Shown in pieces: positions 43,845 through 53,534 of a DNA stretch of 64,000 nt. A model generated the notes under the pieces. That model saw nothing but the letters and a program-made list of their open reading frames with translations. It did no database searches and was not told where the DNA came from. The stretch is from a bacterium (lineage in GTDB: Bacteria; Armatimonadota; UBA5829). The position numbers and the translations under genes are program-made. Location: positions 1-64,000 of the forward strand of contig JAJFUS010000024.1 of NCBI GenBank assembly GCA_021372295.1, in the 5' to 3' direction. Within the stretch, counting starts at the first letter, position 1; each line of letters opens with the position of its first letter.

Positions 43845-45452
43845 ATGAATCGGACTCTGCCTTATATTCTGCTTTCGCTTCTTTGCGGCGTCCTGTTTGT
43901 CTGGCGATTGGGAAGTGTTCCTCTGATCGGTTTGGACGAGGGGTTATACGCCGAATGCTCCCGCGAGATGCTGGTAAGCGGCGATTACGTGGTTCCGACG
44001 TGCAACGGCAAGCTGTTCCTCGACAAGCCCCCTTTGGGTTACTGGCTGCAGGCGGCAAGTATGCGCGTATTTGGAGCCAACTCGTTTGCCGCAAGACTGC
44101 CTTCGGCCATTGCATCCGTAGTGCTGATCGGGTTCACCGTATTTCTCGGTCATAAGTTGTATTCTCGCCGTGCCGGTCTGATGGCCGGATACATGCTTGC
44201 GACCGCGATTCTCACTGCGTGGCTTGCCAGGCTTGCCTTGCTGGATCATTTGTTTTCTCTTGCGATTGCCGTATCGCTTGGAGCCTTTCTTTTGTCTTAT
44301 CTCGGCTTCTGGACGCGGCGCGGCTATGTGCTTTTCTGGGCGGCGATGGGCGTGTCGGTGCTTGTTAAAGGGCCTGCCGGAATGGTGCTGATTTGTGCAA
44401 TTGTCGGTGCGTTTTTACTGTTATCGTGCAGAAAGCATTCGTTTTGGTGCGAAATATTGCGAGTTGTGCCGATTGCGGGCGTATTGGTTTTTCTGGCGAT
44501 TGTGCTGCCGTGGTACGTAATCGTGCAAGTGCGAACTGGCGGGTCATTTGCCGGAGAATTTTTTGTTCATCAAAACCTGAAGCGCGCAATGGGCAGCGAC
44601 TTCGCCCACAATCAGCCGTTTTGGTTTTACCTGCCGGTATTTCTGGCGGGTTTTTTTCCGTGGAGCGTATTTGTACCCTCAGGATTGGCGACTCAACTGA
44701 AGCAAGCTTCGCGCGACGCATCGGCAATGGCATCGCTTTTCGCGGTAATCTGGATGGTTGCGATAATTGGGCTGTTTTCGCTGTCGCGGTCGAAGCTGGT
44801 GCACTATATATTTCCGATGTATCCGGCGGCGGCATTGCTGGTAGGATCGATGTGGTCTCGCGAGATCGATTCGGACAAAACGCTGCTGCTGCGTAAATAC
44901 TCATGGGCAGTGCTTGTTGTGGCATTGTTGCTGGGTGTGGCGTTTCAGGCAGCGCCGCATTTTCTTCGAGAAGCTATACCTGGCCTGAGCCCTGTATTGA
45001 CCGCTATGGCGCTTTCTATTGTGATTGGTGCGATAGTGTCGATTGTGCTGCTGGTGTATAAACGCAGCTTTGGAGCATTTGTCGCGCTGTGTGCAGGAAT
45101 GTCCGTATTCATGTCAATTGCCGTGCTGGCGGGTCTGCCGCTCGCGTCACGGTCGCTGAGCGGTTCCATGATCGAGATGTCGAGACAGATAACCGATATG
45201 GCGTCGAAGACAGACGCCGTCATCTCTTACCGATTGTCTCCGCCGCAGCCCGCGATGGGGTTTTATGCGAAAAGGCCGGTAATGTCTATCTCCGACCCGA
45301 ATGATTTAAAAAAAGCCCTCGGCGGTCGAGTGAGTTACGTGGTTATTCAGGACAAGTATTTCAGCGAGTTGCCCAAGGGCGGAGTCCTGGTCTGTCGTAC
45401 GGATAAACATCTCCTATACAGGTTCGCTCTCAGTCAATCACGTGGGAACTAA
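43845..45452 (+). CDS. GT39-type membrane glycosyltransferase (ArnT/PMT-like)
   Basis: 535 aa with about 12 helices. The N-terminal periplasmic loop has GLDEGLYAECSREMLVSGDY and LFLDKPPLGYWLQAASMRVFG, the acidic lipid-sugar donor site of ArnT-like enzymes, and WYVIVQVRTGGSFAGEFFVHQN later. It likely moves a sugar from an undecaprenyl carrier to lipid A, a lipoprotein or a glycan. Sugar identity not predictable. Six bases after PAP2, same unit. Confidence 0.85.
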   Translation: MNRTLPYILLSLLCGVLFVWRLGSVPLIGLDEGLYAECSREMLVSGDYVVPTCNGKLFLDKPPLGYWLQAASMRVFGANSFAARLPSAIASVVLIGFTVFLGHKLYSRRAGLMAGYMLATAILTAWLARLALLDHLFSLAIAVSLGAFLLSYLGFWTRRGYVLFWAAMGVSVLVKGPAGMVLICAIVGAFLLLSCRKHSFWCEILRVVPIAGVLVFLAIVLPWYVIVQVRTGGSFAGEFFVHQNLKRAMGSDFAHNQPFWFYLPVFLAGFFPWSVFVPSGLATQLKQASRDASAMASLFAVIWMVAIIGLFSLSRSKLVHYIFPMYPAAALLVGSMWSREIDSDKTLLLRKYSWAVLVVALLLGVAFQAAPHFLREAIPGLSPVLTAMALSIVIGAIVSIVLLVYKRSFGAFVALCAGMSVFMSIAVLAGLPLASRSLSGSMIEMSRQITDMASKTDAVISYRLSPPQPAMGFYAKRPVMSISDPNDLKKALGGRVSYVVIQDKYFSELPKGGVLVCRTDKHLLYRFALSQSRGN

Positions 45453-45507
45453 CCAGGCAGTATATGCGTACTTGATACAGTCGATTACCTGAAATAAGTG
45501 AGGATTA

Positions 45508-47088
45508 ATGGCATCACATAGTAGTTTTAAGAAAGCCGCCGGGCTGATGCTCGTGGCGGTACTCGCGAGCCGGTTTCTCGGGCTGATCCGCGAAATGCTG
45601 ATCGCGCGGCAGTTCGGCCAGACGGGAGCGGTGAGCGCCTATACAGCGGCTTTCAACATTCCCGACCTGCTCTATTTTTTCCTTTCGAGCGGTGCGCTTT
45701 CGAGCGCATTCATACCCGAGTTCACCAAGCGCTTCGAGACAGGCAAGCAAAAAGAAGCCTGGCAGGTGTTCAGTATAATCGGCTGTGTGATGGGCCTGGT
45801 GCTCACGATTGCGATAATCGCCGCGTGGATATTCGCGAAACCTTTAGCAGCGCTGCTGGCTGTTCCGGGATTTGTCGAGAGCGACCCGCATCTGGTACAA
45901 TTGACGGTAGTGCTTACCCGAATCATCCTGCCGTGCCAGTTGTTCTTCTTCATTGGCGGCCTGATGATGGCGACGCTTCAGTCCCGGCAGGAATTCCGAG
46001 CCACGGCCGCCGGGCCGGTGATCTACAACATAGGTATCATATTCGGCGCGCTGGTGTTGAGCAGGTGGTTCGACATCGCCGGCGTCGCGATAGGCACGCT
46101 TATCGGCGCATTTCTCGGGAACGTGGTATATACGTTTTATTGGATGAAGAAGCTCGGGTTCGAGTTTCACCCAAGCCTGAACATCCGTCATCCGGGAGTC
46201 ATCAGGGTTGCGCAGCTTGCGCTTCCGGTGATATTCGGACTGGGGTTGCCTCAGATTGACGTTATTATCAACAAATGGTTCGCTAGCTACGTCTCCGACC
46301 AAGCTCCGGCGGCCTTGAACTATGCGAATCGTCTGATGCAGGTTCCGCTCGGTATATTCGCGCAGGCGGCAGGCACTGCTATTCTGCCGATGCTTGCGGC
46401 CTATGCCGCCAAGAACGCAATTGACGACATGCGCAGCGGCATAGCCTATGGCGTGCGCGCGATTATGGTCGAAAGTATCCCTGCGACGGTCTTTATGGTT
46501 GTAATGGCTGATCCGCTGGTACGAACGATTTATATGGGCGGCGAATTTACGCCCGCGAGCGTTTCCACAACAGTTATCCCGTTGATTTGGTATTCGGTGG
46601 GCATATATGCGTGGGCGGGTCAGGCGATTGTTGCTCGAGGGTTCTTTGCTTTGCAGGATACCATTACGCCCGTTGTGATAGGCACCGTCTCGACTATCGT
46701 TTTTATACCATTAAACTATATGCTGATGCGGACTATGGGCACAGGCGGAATCGCTCTGGCGACCACAATCGCTATATCTCTGCATTTCTTTGGGCTTACA
46801 TGGTTCCTGCGCAGGCGTCTCAAAGGAATCGAGGGCGGCAGCATTCTCAAGACTGTTGCGCGCATAGTTGCCGCGGCGGCTGTGATGGGTATAGTGTGTA
46901 TCGGAGTGCGACTGGGGATGGCGCACATCGTCAATGTCGAGAGCAAGATGGGCGCGTTTATGACGGTGCTTGTCGCAATGTTTTTTGGCGGCGCAATATA
47001 TCTCGGGCTGCTGAGATTGCTCAAAGTTGACGAACTCGACTACCTTTGGAGCGGCCTGCGCCGTCGCATGTTTAAGCGACCGGCCTAA
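45508..47088 (+). CDS. murJ: lipid II flippase MurJ (MviN)
   Basis: 526 aa with about 14 helices. SRFLGLIREMLIARQFGQTGAVSAYTAAFNIPDLLYF and FSSGALSSAFIPEF are the family opening (charged residues in the first helices line the substrate cavity). Exports lipid II for peptidoglycan synthesis. GTGAGGA ribosome site. Copy 4 of the hairpin repeat starts two bases after its stop. Confidence 0.94.
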   Translation: MASHSSFKKAAGLMLVAVLASRFLGLIREMLIARQFGQTGAVSAYTAAFNIPDLLYFFLSSGALSSAFIPEFTKRFETGKQKEAWQVFSIIGCVMGLVLTIAIIAAWIFAKPLAALLAVPGFVESDPHLVQLTVVLTRIILPCQLFFFIGGLMMATLQSRQEFRATAAGPVIYNIGIIFGALVLSRWFDIAGVAIGTLIGAFLGNVVYTFYWMKKLGFEFHPSLNIRHPGVIRVAQLALPVIFGLGLPQIDVIINKWFASYVSDQAPAALNYANRLMQVPLGIFAQAAGTAILPMLAAYAAKNAIDDMRSGIAYGVRAIMVESIPATVFMVVMADPLVRTIYMGGEFTPASVSTTVIPLIWYSVGIYAWAGQAIVARGFFALQDTITPVVIGTVSTIVFIPLNYMLMRTMGTGGIALATTIAISLHFFGLTWFLRRRLKGIEGGSILKTVARIVAAAAVMGIVCIGVRLGMAHIVNVESKMGAFMTVLVAMFFGGAIYLGLLRLLKVDELDYLWSGLRRRMFKRPA

Positions 47089-47090
47089 TG

Positions 47091-47339
47091 AGTTCGAGTC
47101 TTACGGGATTTTCTTGGGGCTCCGCCCCAAACCCTGCCAGAGACTCTGTCTCTGGACTCTGCAAGGAAACCAGGTTTCCTTGACTTTCTGACCCTGAATT
47201 GATTACCCCCGTTATACGGGGGTAATCAATTCAGAGGTGGGGGTCTGGGGCCCGCGGCCCCAGCGGGTTCCAAGGGCGGAGGCCCTTGGTCAGGAGTCTG
47301 AGGGTGAAACCTTCAGATAATTCTCGAAGAACTGGAACT
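47091..47339. repeat. hairpin-chain repeat, copy 4 (inverted, type-B ends)
   Basis: Inverted relative to copy 2: TTGGGGC/GCCCCAA, CCAGAGAC/GTCTCTGG, AAGGAAACC/GGTTTCCTT, a central 41-base palindrome at 47194-47234 with its own arm sequence (CTGAATTGATTACC...), a GGGGCC arm, CCAAGGGC/GCCCTTGG and CTGAGGG with an imperfect partner. The ends (left TTACGGGATTTTC, right GATAATTCTCG) differ from the TGTCAAA ends of copies 1-3. No convincing flanking duplication. Confidence 0.75.
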
Positions 47340-47353
47340 GTTACGCCGACGCA

Positions 47354-47383
47354 TTGACGACACCCTCGTAAGAGTGGTATATT
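47354..47383 (+). promoter_or_regulatory. promoter of the Lrp-type regulator
   Basis: TTGACG (47354-47359), 18-base spacer, TATATT (47378-47383). The start near 47390 leaves a short leader with TAGGATGA before ATG 47412. Confidence 0.65.
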
Positions 47384-47411
47384 TTCATCAGTAAAACTGT
47401 TAGGATGAGCT

Positions 47412-47894
47412 ATGGACAAGCAAATATTAAGGATTCTTGAGCGTGATGCCCGTACCTCCTCGGCGCAAATGGCCGTGATGCTCGGCAAGACCGAGGAGGA
47501 AGTAGACAATGCCATCAAAGAGATGGAGAAATCAGGCATCATAAGACACTATAAGGCCGTCATTGACTGGGAAAAGACAGGCAAGGAACAAGTCATCGCG
47601 TTTATCGACGTGCGCGTCAGCCCGTCGAGAGGCGTTGGGTTCGACGATGTCGCGCGCCGCATATATAAGTTCTCCGAGGTGCATTCTGTGTACCTGGTGT
47701 CAGGGGATTTTGACCTGAGAGTGGTTGTAGAAGGCAAGACCATGCGCGATGTCGCGTTTTTTGTGGCGGAAAAGCTTGCCACAATAGACGGAGTCCTTTC
47801 GACAAGGTCCAGCTTCCTCTTGAAGAGGTATAAGGTGGATGGAGACTTGTTCGAGGATCCCGCAGCCGAGGACAGACTGGCCGTTACCCCATAA
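47412..47894 (+). CDS. Lrp/AsnC-family transcriptional regulator
   Basis: 160 aa. N-terminal winged helix ILRILERDARTSSAQMAVMLGKTEEEVDNAIKE (recognition helix near residue 25) and a C-terminal ligand-binding ASNC/RAM domain (FIDVRVSPSRGVGFDDVARRIY, VYLVSGDFDLRVVVEG). Such proteins sense amino acids; the adjacent aminotransferase is the natural target. Confidence 0.88.
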   Translation: MDKQILRILERDARTSSAQMAVMLGKTEEEVDNAIKEMEKSGIIRHYKAVIDWEKTGKEQVIAFIDVRVSPSRGVGFDDVARRIYKFSEVHSVYLVSGDFDLRVVVEGKTMRDVAFFVAEKLATIDGVLSTRSSFLLKRYKVDGDLFEDPAAEDRLAVTP

Positions 47895-47963
47895 GTCGCT
47901 CATCAGTTGTCACTCGATTATCACTGGCAGCTGATGATCGAGACAATTGAGAGAGGCAAAATT

Positions 47964-49121
47964 ATGAAACCCATATCTAAAGTGGTTCTGGAGACGCCTG
48001 CGTCGGGAATACGCAGGTTCTTTGACATAGTATCGCAGATGCAAGACGTGGTATCGCTGGGTGTTGGCGAACCGGATTTCGACACCCCTTGGCGAGTCAC
48101 CGAGGCATGTATATACTCGCTCGAACGCGGCAAGACTCACTACACGTCCAACTACGGCACCATTGAGCTGCGCACGGGAATTTCCGATTACCTGCGCGCG
48201 AGAGAGGGGCTGGAGTATAACCCCGAGAATCAGATTCTCATCACGGTGGGCGTCAGCGAGGGCATGGATCTAGCCATGCGCGCCATACTCAACCCCGGCG
48301 ACGAGGTAATCATGCCGGAGCCGTGCTTCGTGGCGTACAAACCCTGCATCAGTTTCGCGGGCGGTGTGCCGGTTCCCGTGTGCTCGTATATGGAAGACGG
48401 TTTCGCGGTCAAGCCCGAGCAGATAGAGGCGGCTGTCACACCGAAGACCAAGGCCATCTGGATCAGTTATCCCACCAATCCCACCGGTGGTGTAGCCTCG
48501 CGCGAGACTCTGGAGAAAATCGTGCAGATTGCGGTCAAGCACGATCTGTACATAATTTCGGACGAGATATACGACCGTCTCACCTACGACGGAAAGCACA
48601 CCTGTGTGCCCACTCTCGCAGGCGCGTATGATCGCACAATCTTCCTCAACGGCTTCTCTAAGGCCTATGCGATGACCGGCTGGCGGATCGGCTATGCGTG
48701 CGGCGCGCCGAACGTCATCGAAGCGATGATGAAAATCCATCAATATACGATGATGTGTGCGCCGATTATGGCGCAGGTCGCGGCTCTGGAGGCCATCAAG
48801 AACGGCTACGAAGACAGCGAAGCCATGATCGAGCAATACTCGCAGCGTCGCCGAGTTATGGTAAAAGGTCTTAATGACGCCGGTCTGGAATGTATAAGCC
48901 CTGGCGGAGCGTTTTACGCGTTCCCGTCTGTAAAATCAACCGGTCTCACCTCTGACGAGTTCTCTGAGAGACTTTTATTCGAGGAAAAAGTGGCTGTTGT
49001 GCCGGGCGGCGCATTTGGTGAGTGTGGAGAAGGCCATATTCGCTGCTCGTACGCGACTTCTATAGAAAAGATTGAAATAGCAATCGAACGTATAGCGCGG
49101 TTTGTAAGCAAACTAAAGTAG
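47964..49121 (+). CDS. class I/II PLP aminotransferase
   Basis: 385 aa from ATG 47964 (GAGAGG upstream). SLGVGEPDFDTP, the PLP-lysine motif NGFSKAYAMTGWRIGYAC and GGAFYAFPSV are the aspartate/aromatic-aminotransferase family marks; the C-terminal GEGHIRCSYA contacts the substrate carboxylate. Amino acid specificity is not fixed by sequence. Probably transcribed with the Lrp regulator 70 bases upstream. Confidence 0.9.
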   Translation: MKPISKVVLETPASGIRRFFDIVSQMQDVVSLGVGEPDFDTPWRVTEACIYSLERGKTHYTSNYGTIELRTGISDYLRAREGLEYNPENQILITVGVSEGMDLAMRAILNPGDEVIMPEPCFVAYKPCISFAGGVPVPVCSYMEDGFAVKPEQIEAAVTPKTKAIWISYPTNPTGGVASRETLEKIVQIAVKHDLYIISDEIYDRLTYDGKHTCVPTLAGAYDRTIFLNGFSKAYAMTGWRIGYACGAPNVIEAMMKIHQYTMMCAPIMAQVAALEAIKNGYEDSEAMIEQYSQRRRVMVKGLNDAGLECISPGGAFYAFPSVKSTGLTSDEFSERLLFEEKVAVVPGGAFGECGEGHIRCSYATSIEKIEIAIERIARFVSKLK

Positions 49122-49126
49122 CTGAG

Positions 49127-49169
49127 GGTTGCCGGTTGCCGGAAGATCGGGAGCAGACAACCGGCAACC
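49127..49169 (+). repeat. heptamer hairpin leader of the 49194 gene
   Basis: GGTTGCC is repeated directly (49127-49133, 49134-49140) and pairs with CCGGCAACC (49161-49169), so two overlapping left arms compete for one right arm. It stands between the aminotransferase stop and the GGGAAGG ribosome site. Confidence 0.6.
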
Positions 49170-49193
49170 ATTATTGTTCAGGGAAGGTCATGT

Positions 49194-52100
49194 ATGAAAC
49201 CATTTAGGATTTTTTCACTCGCGCTCGGATGCGCTCTAATGCTGAGTCTTGTCTCGGTTTGCGCGGCGTCCGGCGACGAACCAATCAAGGATCAGGTCAG
49301 GTGCTACACGACCTGGGATGATTATTACTTCTATGTGGCCGTGTCGGTGGATTGCCCCGATATACGAGCCACGCACTCGGCGCCCAACGCGGAGGTCACC
49401 GGCGACGATTCCGTCTCAGTCTTCATTGAGACCGACGCCAAACGCGCAGGCAAAGCCGGTTCCACGTGCTATTCCATGACGGTGTCTCCTGCGGGCGGCG
49501 CTCAGTTCAGGGCCGGAAAAGACTCAGGCACATTGGAAGCCGTCCCTGTTTGGACGTTCAAGTACGGCAACAATGTCCAGGGCACGCTCAACAATGGCGA
49601 CGATATCGACCAGGGCTACAGCGTCGAAATGGCGATTCCCTGGAGCGTGATGAACGTGAGCAAGCTCTCGCTGGGCGATATGATGGGGTTCAACTTCATC
49701 GTTCGCAGGCATGGTGACAAACCCGCTGATTTCATAAGCCTTTCGCCCGAAGTTAAGTCTGACGATGATGTCGCGAACCCGTCGAAGTGGTCGAAGATCG
49801 TTTTCGCGAACTACTCGTTCGGCGTCGCCACACAGTCCTGGGACAAGGTTCTTTCGGCAAGATATATGTCGCGCGCGCCTCTCATCAATGGCGTCATCAG
49901 CGACAAAGAGTGGCATGCCAACACCGCGTTTTCGATGGATATGCCTGTGCCAGAAGGTTATGTTTACGAGGCCAAGTTTCCCGTGCAGCCAATGGTATTT
50001 GCCGCGTACAACTATGACTATCAGGCCGACAAGCGCAAGTCCGCGCCGGTCTCAGGCATAACGAAAGAGGATGGCACGCCTGTGCTTATAGACTTCCCCG
50101 CAGGCAACGCCGGGCCGTGGTTCAGCTATGATCGAGTGCAGTGGCATAAGGAGCAGCTTTCTGATATGATCGCGGCGGGGATAGATGTGGTCGCGCCGGT
50201 ATATAGTGGCGATGCCGCGAGCCGCACGGGTTATGCCGACAAGGGTCTGGATTGTCTCGTGAGCGCGCTTGATGAGCTCAGAACCGAAGGCAAGCCCTAC
50301 CCGAGAGTGGCTTTAATGCTTGACCCTCACTATGTGTTGGGGTATCTGCTTAGGTCAGACCTGGTACCGGCCGTAGCAGACAAATTGATCTATGGGGCAA
50401 TTAAGGACTTCTTCGACCGTATTCCTGCCGATTATCGTGCAATAGCTCAAGCCGGCAAACCAAATCTGGGCAAAATCGGCCCGATTGTGTATGCGGGTTC
50501 CACTATGTCTCCCGAGTGGATTGCCTATTGCAGCGAGCAGTTTGAAAAAGATTTCGATATGCCTCTGGTGTGGGCGGATGGATCGATCTGCTCTGTAACT
50601 CCGGGGGGAAAAGACCGCGCTGTCGGCGGGGATGCCATTCTCTCTAGATTGAACGGCGAGACTTACGACAAACAGTGGGCAACGGCCATAGAGAAGAAAT
50701 CGAACTGGGTAATCTGCGATTCCTGGAACGACTTTTCCACCGCTTCTGACATCTGCGCCACGCGCCAGTACGACGGCAAGTATATCGACGCCACGCGATC
50801 CAACGTCAAACGCTTCCAGGGCAACAAAGATTTCGACGCGCAGTATCTGCGAGTAAGCATGCCTCCTATAATCGGCTCGAAACAAATTGCTCAGGCCGAA
50901 TTTGAGATCAAAAACGTCGGCAATTCGCCCTGGCGCACGACCGACGGTTACGCTTTAGCCTATCGTTGGTATAAGACGGGGCGTTATTACGGCGAGAGCA
51001 AGGTGCGCGTGCCTATCGGGCGCGATGTGCTGCCGGGCGAAACGGTCACTATAGACGCAGGCATTGCGACGGTAAAGGCGCAGGGTCCGGCCATCCCGGA
51101 CGGCAATTGGGAGCTTCGGTTCGAGGTGGTGCGCACATCCGACGGCAAGTGGTTTTCCGTTCTTGGCGACCAGCCGCTTGTAGTGCCGGTGACTGTAGGC
51201 GAAGTTCCAGAGTGGGCCGCGACATGGCTTACGTGCAAAGGCTCCGTTATGATGGCCACAAAGCAGGATTATCCGACAACCATTCGAGTCCGCAACGACG
51301 GCTCTCAGCTGTGGCCCAGAGGCACGGTGAAAATCGGAGGCAAGCTCTACAAAGTGTCGAGCGACGGCTTAAGCGAGGAAGTGCCCATCAAGGACGTGCG
51401 CGCAGTGCTAGCCAGAGACTGCAAGCCCGGCGAGATAGCCGAGTTCGCGTTCGATCTGAACCTGGTCGGCGCGGACAAGCAGCCTCTCACGGCCTGGAAG
51501 AATGGCGATCCTTGGAGCTATCAACTTCGGTTCGACCTGCATAACGGCAAAAACTGGCTTTCGGAGAACGGCGCGCGCACTTTGAACCGCGCAGTCGATA
51601 TATTCGACACCGATTTTGGCCCGCGCATAGTTGATTGCGACATTCCCAAGATTCTTACCGCAGGCCAGACTGTGGACGTGAAAGTCGTCGTGCGAAACAA
51701 CGGCGCGCAGCCCTGGGATCGCAAGCGCACGAAGATCGGCTACCACTGGTATCATCTCGACGGCACAGAAATGCTGTGGGATGGCGTCGCGACCCAGATC
51801 AAACAAGACATCAAACCCGGCTGGCCGGTAATGGTGACGGCGAAAGTCGAGACTCCCAAATACGACGGCCAGTACGTGCTTGTTTGGGATGTTATGATCG
51901 ACAATGTGTGGCTTTCCACCGGCCCGCTGAGCCGTGGCGGCGATATATTGCCGGTATATGTTGAAGTGACCGGCGGCAAGCTGGCGTTTTCCGACCTGAC
52001 GAGCCTGTGCGACGTGCATCTTTCCAGCCCGGACACCGACAGAACCGCAGGTGATTTCGATGGCAAGGGCTCAAGCTTCCCGTCAGAGTTGTTTCCGCCG

Positions 52101-52604
52101 GATACCAGTCTTACCAACGAAGTGAAACGCGTGTATCCGTCCGGTTATAACTGGACTCACGAGGATCAGCCCGATGGTCGAACGAGTTTTTTATATCCCG
52201 ACAAGACCCCCGGCACTCCCGGCGCGGTCGCATGTAATGGGCAAAAGGTTGTGCTGGAACAGCAGGCGTGTTCGTCGATGCACATTCTCGCCGCGTCGAC
52301 CAACGGAGATGTGACAGGCGATTTTCTAATCGATTACTCGAAAGACCCGCAGACCATCTCAATCCAGATGAGCGATTGGAGCAAGGGCGCTTCTCACGGT
52401 GAGAAGATCGGCTGTGCGTCGCGCCATCGACATACACATGGCGGCGATGAGGCCGGTATACCGTGCTATCTCTATGAATACGTTGTGCCTCTGGATTCGT
52501 CGCGTACCGTTTCGAGCATCACGCTCCCGGCTAATCCCGATATAAAGATCGTCGCAATTACGCTCGAACGCGTGGAATTGCCGCCTGCGGTGGTAGAAAA
52601 GTAA
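49194..52604 (+). CDS. large secreted protein: CBM9-like, GH-like domain and repeated NEW3/CARDB-type modules
   Basis: 1136 aa. Signal peptide (SLALGCALMLSLVSVCAA), residues about 30-210 resemble a family 9 carbohydrate-binding/DOMON domain (WDDYYFYVAVSVDCPDIRA, DDSVSVFIETDA), then about 260-560 a (beta/alpha)-type domain (FSYDRVQWHKEQLSDMIAAGIDVVAPVYSG), then three Ig-like segments each with an N(V/D/N)G...W turn (KNVGNSPWR, RNDGSQLWPR, RNNGAQPWDR), and a C-terminal beta-rich domain. Likely acts on or binds polysaccharide outside the cell; no catalytic residue can be assigned. Confidence 0.68.
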   Translation: MKPFRIFSLALGCALMLSLVSVCAASGDEPIKDQVRCYTTWDDYYFYVAVSVDCPDIRATHSAPNAEVTGDDSVSVFIETDAKRAGKAGSTCYSMTVSPAGGAQFRAGKDSGTLEAVPVWTFKYGNNVQGTLNNGDDIDQGYSVEMAIPWSVMNVSKLSLGDMMGFNFIVRRHGDKPADFISLSPEVKSDDDVANPSKWSKIVFANYSFGVATQSWDKVLSARYMSRAPLINGVISDKEWHANTAFSMDMPVPEGYVYEAKFPVQPMVFAAYNYDYQADKRKSAPVSGITKEDGTPVLIDFPAGNAGPWFSYDRVQWHKEQLSDMIAAGIDVVAPVYSGDAASRTGYADKGLDCLVSALDELRTEGKPYPRVALMLDPHYVLGYLLRSDLVPAVADKLIYGAIKDFFDRIPADYRAIAQAGKPNLGKIGPIVYAGSTMSPEWIAYCSEQFEKDFDMPLVWADGSICSVTPGGKDRAVGGDAILSRLNGETYDKQWATAIEKKSNWVICDSWNDFSTASDICATRQYDGKYIDATRSNVKRFQGNKDFDAQYLRVSMPPIIGSKQIAQAEFEIKNVGNSPWRTTDGYALAYRWYKTGRYYGESKVRVPIGRDVLPGETVTIDAGIATVKAQGPAIPDGNWELRFEVVRTSDGKWFSVLGDQPLVVPVTVGEVPEWAATWLTCKGSVMMATKQDYPTTIRVRNDGSQLWPRGTVKIGGKLYKVSSDGLSEEVPIKDVRAVLARDCKPGEIAEFAFDLNLVGADKQPLTAWKNGDPWSYQLRFDLHNGKNWLSENGARTLNRAVDIFDTDFGPRIVDCDIPKILTAGQTVDVKVVVRNNGAQPWDRKRTKIGYHWYHLDGTEMLWDGVATQIKQDIKPGWPVMVTAKVETPKYDGQYVLVWDVMIDNVWLSTGPLSRGGDILPVYVEVTGGKLAFSDLTSLCDVHLSSPDTDRTAGDFDGKGSSFPSELFPPDTSLTNEVKRVYPSGYNWTHEDQPDGRTSFLYPDKTPGTPGAVACNGQKVVLEQQACSSMHILAASTNGDVTGDFLIDYSKDPQTISIQMSDWSKGASHGEKIGCASRHRHTHGGDEAGIPCYLYEYVVPLDSSRTVSSITLPANPDIKIVAITLERVELPPAVVEK

Positions 52605-52605
52605 T

Positions 52606-53376
52606 ATGAATGTGCTCATTACCAACGATGACGGAATTCACGCCGAGGGGCTCTATGTTCTGAAACAAGCGTTCGATTCAATCGCGAATGTGTATGTAGT
52701 CGCGCCGGACAGGCCCCGGAGCGCGTGCGGTCATTCGATCACGCTGCATAAGCCTCTTCGCGCGGACAGAGTCCCGCTTCGCGACGGCAGCCCGGCTTAC
52801 GCGAGCAATGGCACTCCATCCGACTGCGTGAGCCTGGGCCTGCTCGGGATAGTGGAGGAAAAGGTCGATCTTGTGGTTTCCGGCATCAATCATGGGCCGA
52901 ATTTGGGCTGGGATCTTACCTATTCCGGCACGGTTTCGGCAGCGATGGAGGGAGCAATCTCGGGTGTGCAGTCTATTGCGATATCAGTCGCGACGCATAA
53001 GCCAAGTGTTGACTATACAGTTGCGGCCAAGCTCTGCGTGCGAATCGCCCAAATGCTGCGCGAGCGCAAATTGCCCGAGAGCACTCTGCTCAACATCAAC
53101 GTTCCGGCAGTGCCCGCATCGGAAATCAAGGGGATAATGGCCACAAAGGTGGGCAAGCGCCGGTATATGGGGAGCCTTGAGAAGAGGTCCGACCCAATGG
53201 GCAGAGACTATTACTGGCTAGGTGGCGATTTGCCTGTGGACAGCCTCGACGAGGGCACGGACGTCAAGGCCATTGCCGACAATTACATATCCATAACTCC
53301 CGTGCATCTCGACCTCACCGACCATTCGGCGCTCGATTCGATCCGATCCTGGGGCCTTGATAATTTACTGGATTAG
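52606..53376 (+). CDS. surE: 5'/3'-nucleotidase SurE
   Basis: 256 aa. MNVLITNDDGIHAEGL carries the metal-binding Asp pair, SNGTPSDCVSLGL follows, and VVSGINHGPNLGWDLTYSGTVSAAMEG is the diagnostic block. Dephosphorylates nucleoside monophosphates and short polyphosphates. Two bases after the preceding stop. Confidence 0.95.
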   Translation: MNVLITNDDGIHAEGLYVLKQAFDSIANVYVVAPDRPRSACGHSITLHKPLRADRVPLRDGSPAYASNGTPSDCVSLGLLGIVEEKVDLVVSGINHGPNLGWDLTYSGTVSAAMEGAISGVQSIAISVATHKPSVDYTVAAKLCVRIAQMLRERKLPESTLLNINVPAVPASEIKGIMATKVGKRRYMGSLEKRSDPMGRDYYWLGGDLPVDSLDEGTDVKAIADNYISITPVHLDLTDHSALDSIRSWGLDNLLD

Positions 53377-53459
53377 CGTCTTTCTTATTAGTTGAGCTAT
53401 CGCTTTTATGTTGTTACAAAAGTTGGGTAACACGAAGTGTCTCTGTTACAACACACGGC

Positions 53460-53517
53460 AACTGAGCGGCAGCAGTTCTGGGCTTTTTGCTCTCCACTCT
53501 CCGCTCTTAGCTGTTTT
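53460..53517 (+). repeat. CTCTCAG-family leader of the 53535 radical SAM gene
   Basis: AACTGAGCG (53460-53468), then from 53483 CTTTTTG, CTCTCCA, CTCTCCG, CTCTTAG and CTGTTTT, ending four bases before AGGAGAG. Upstream, 53377-53459 holds a TGTTAC/GTAACA hairpin but no gene. Confidence 0.7.
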
Positions 53518-53534
53518 TAAAGGAGAGCATTAAC

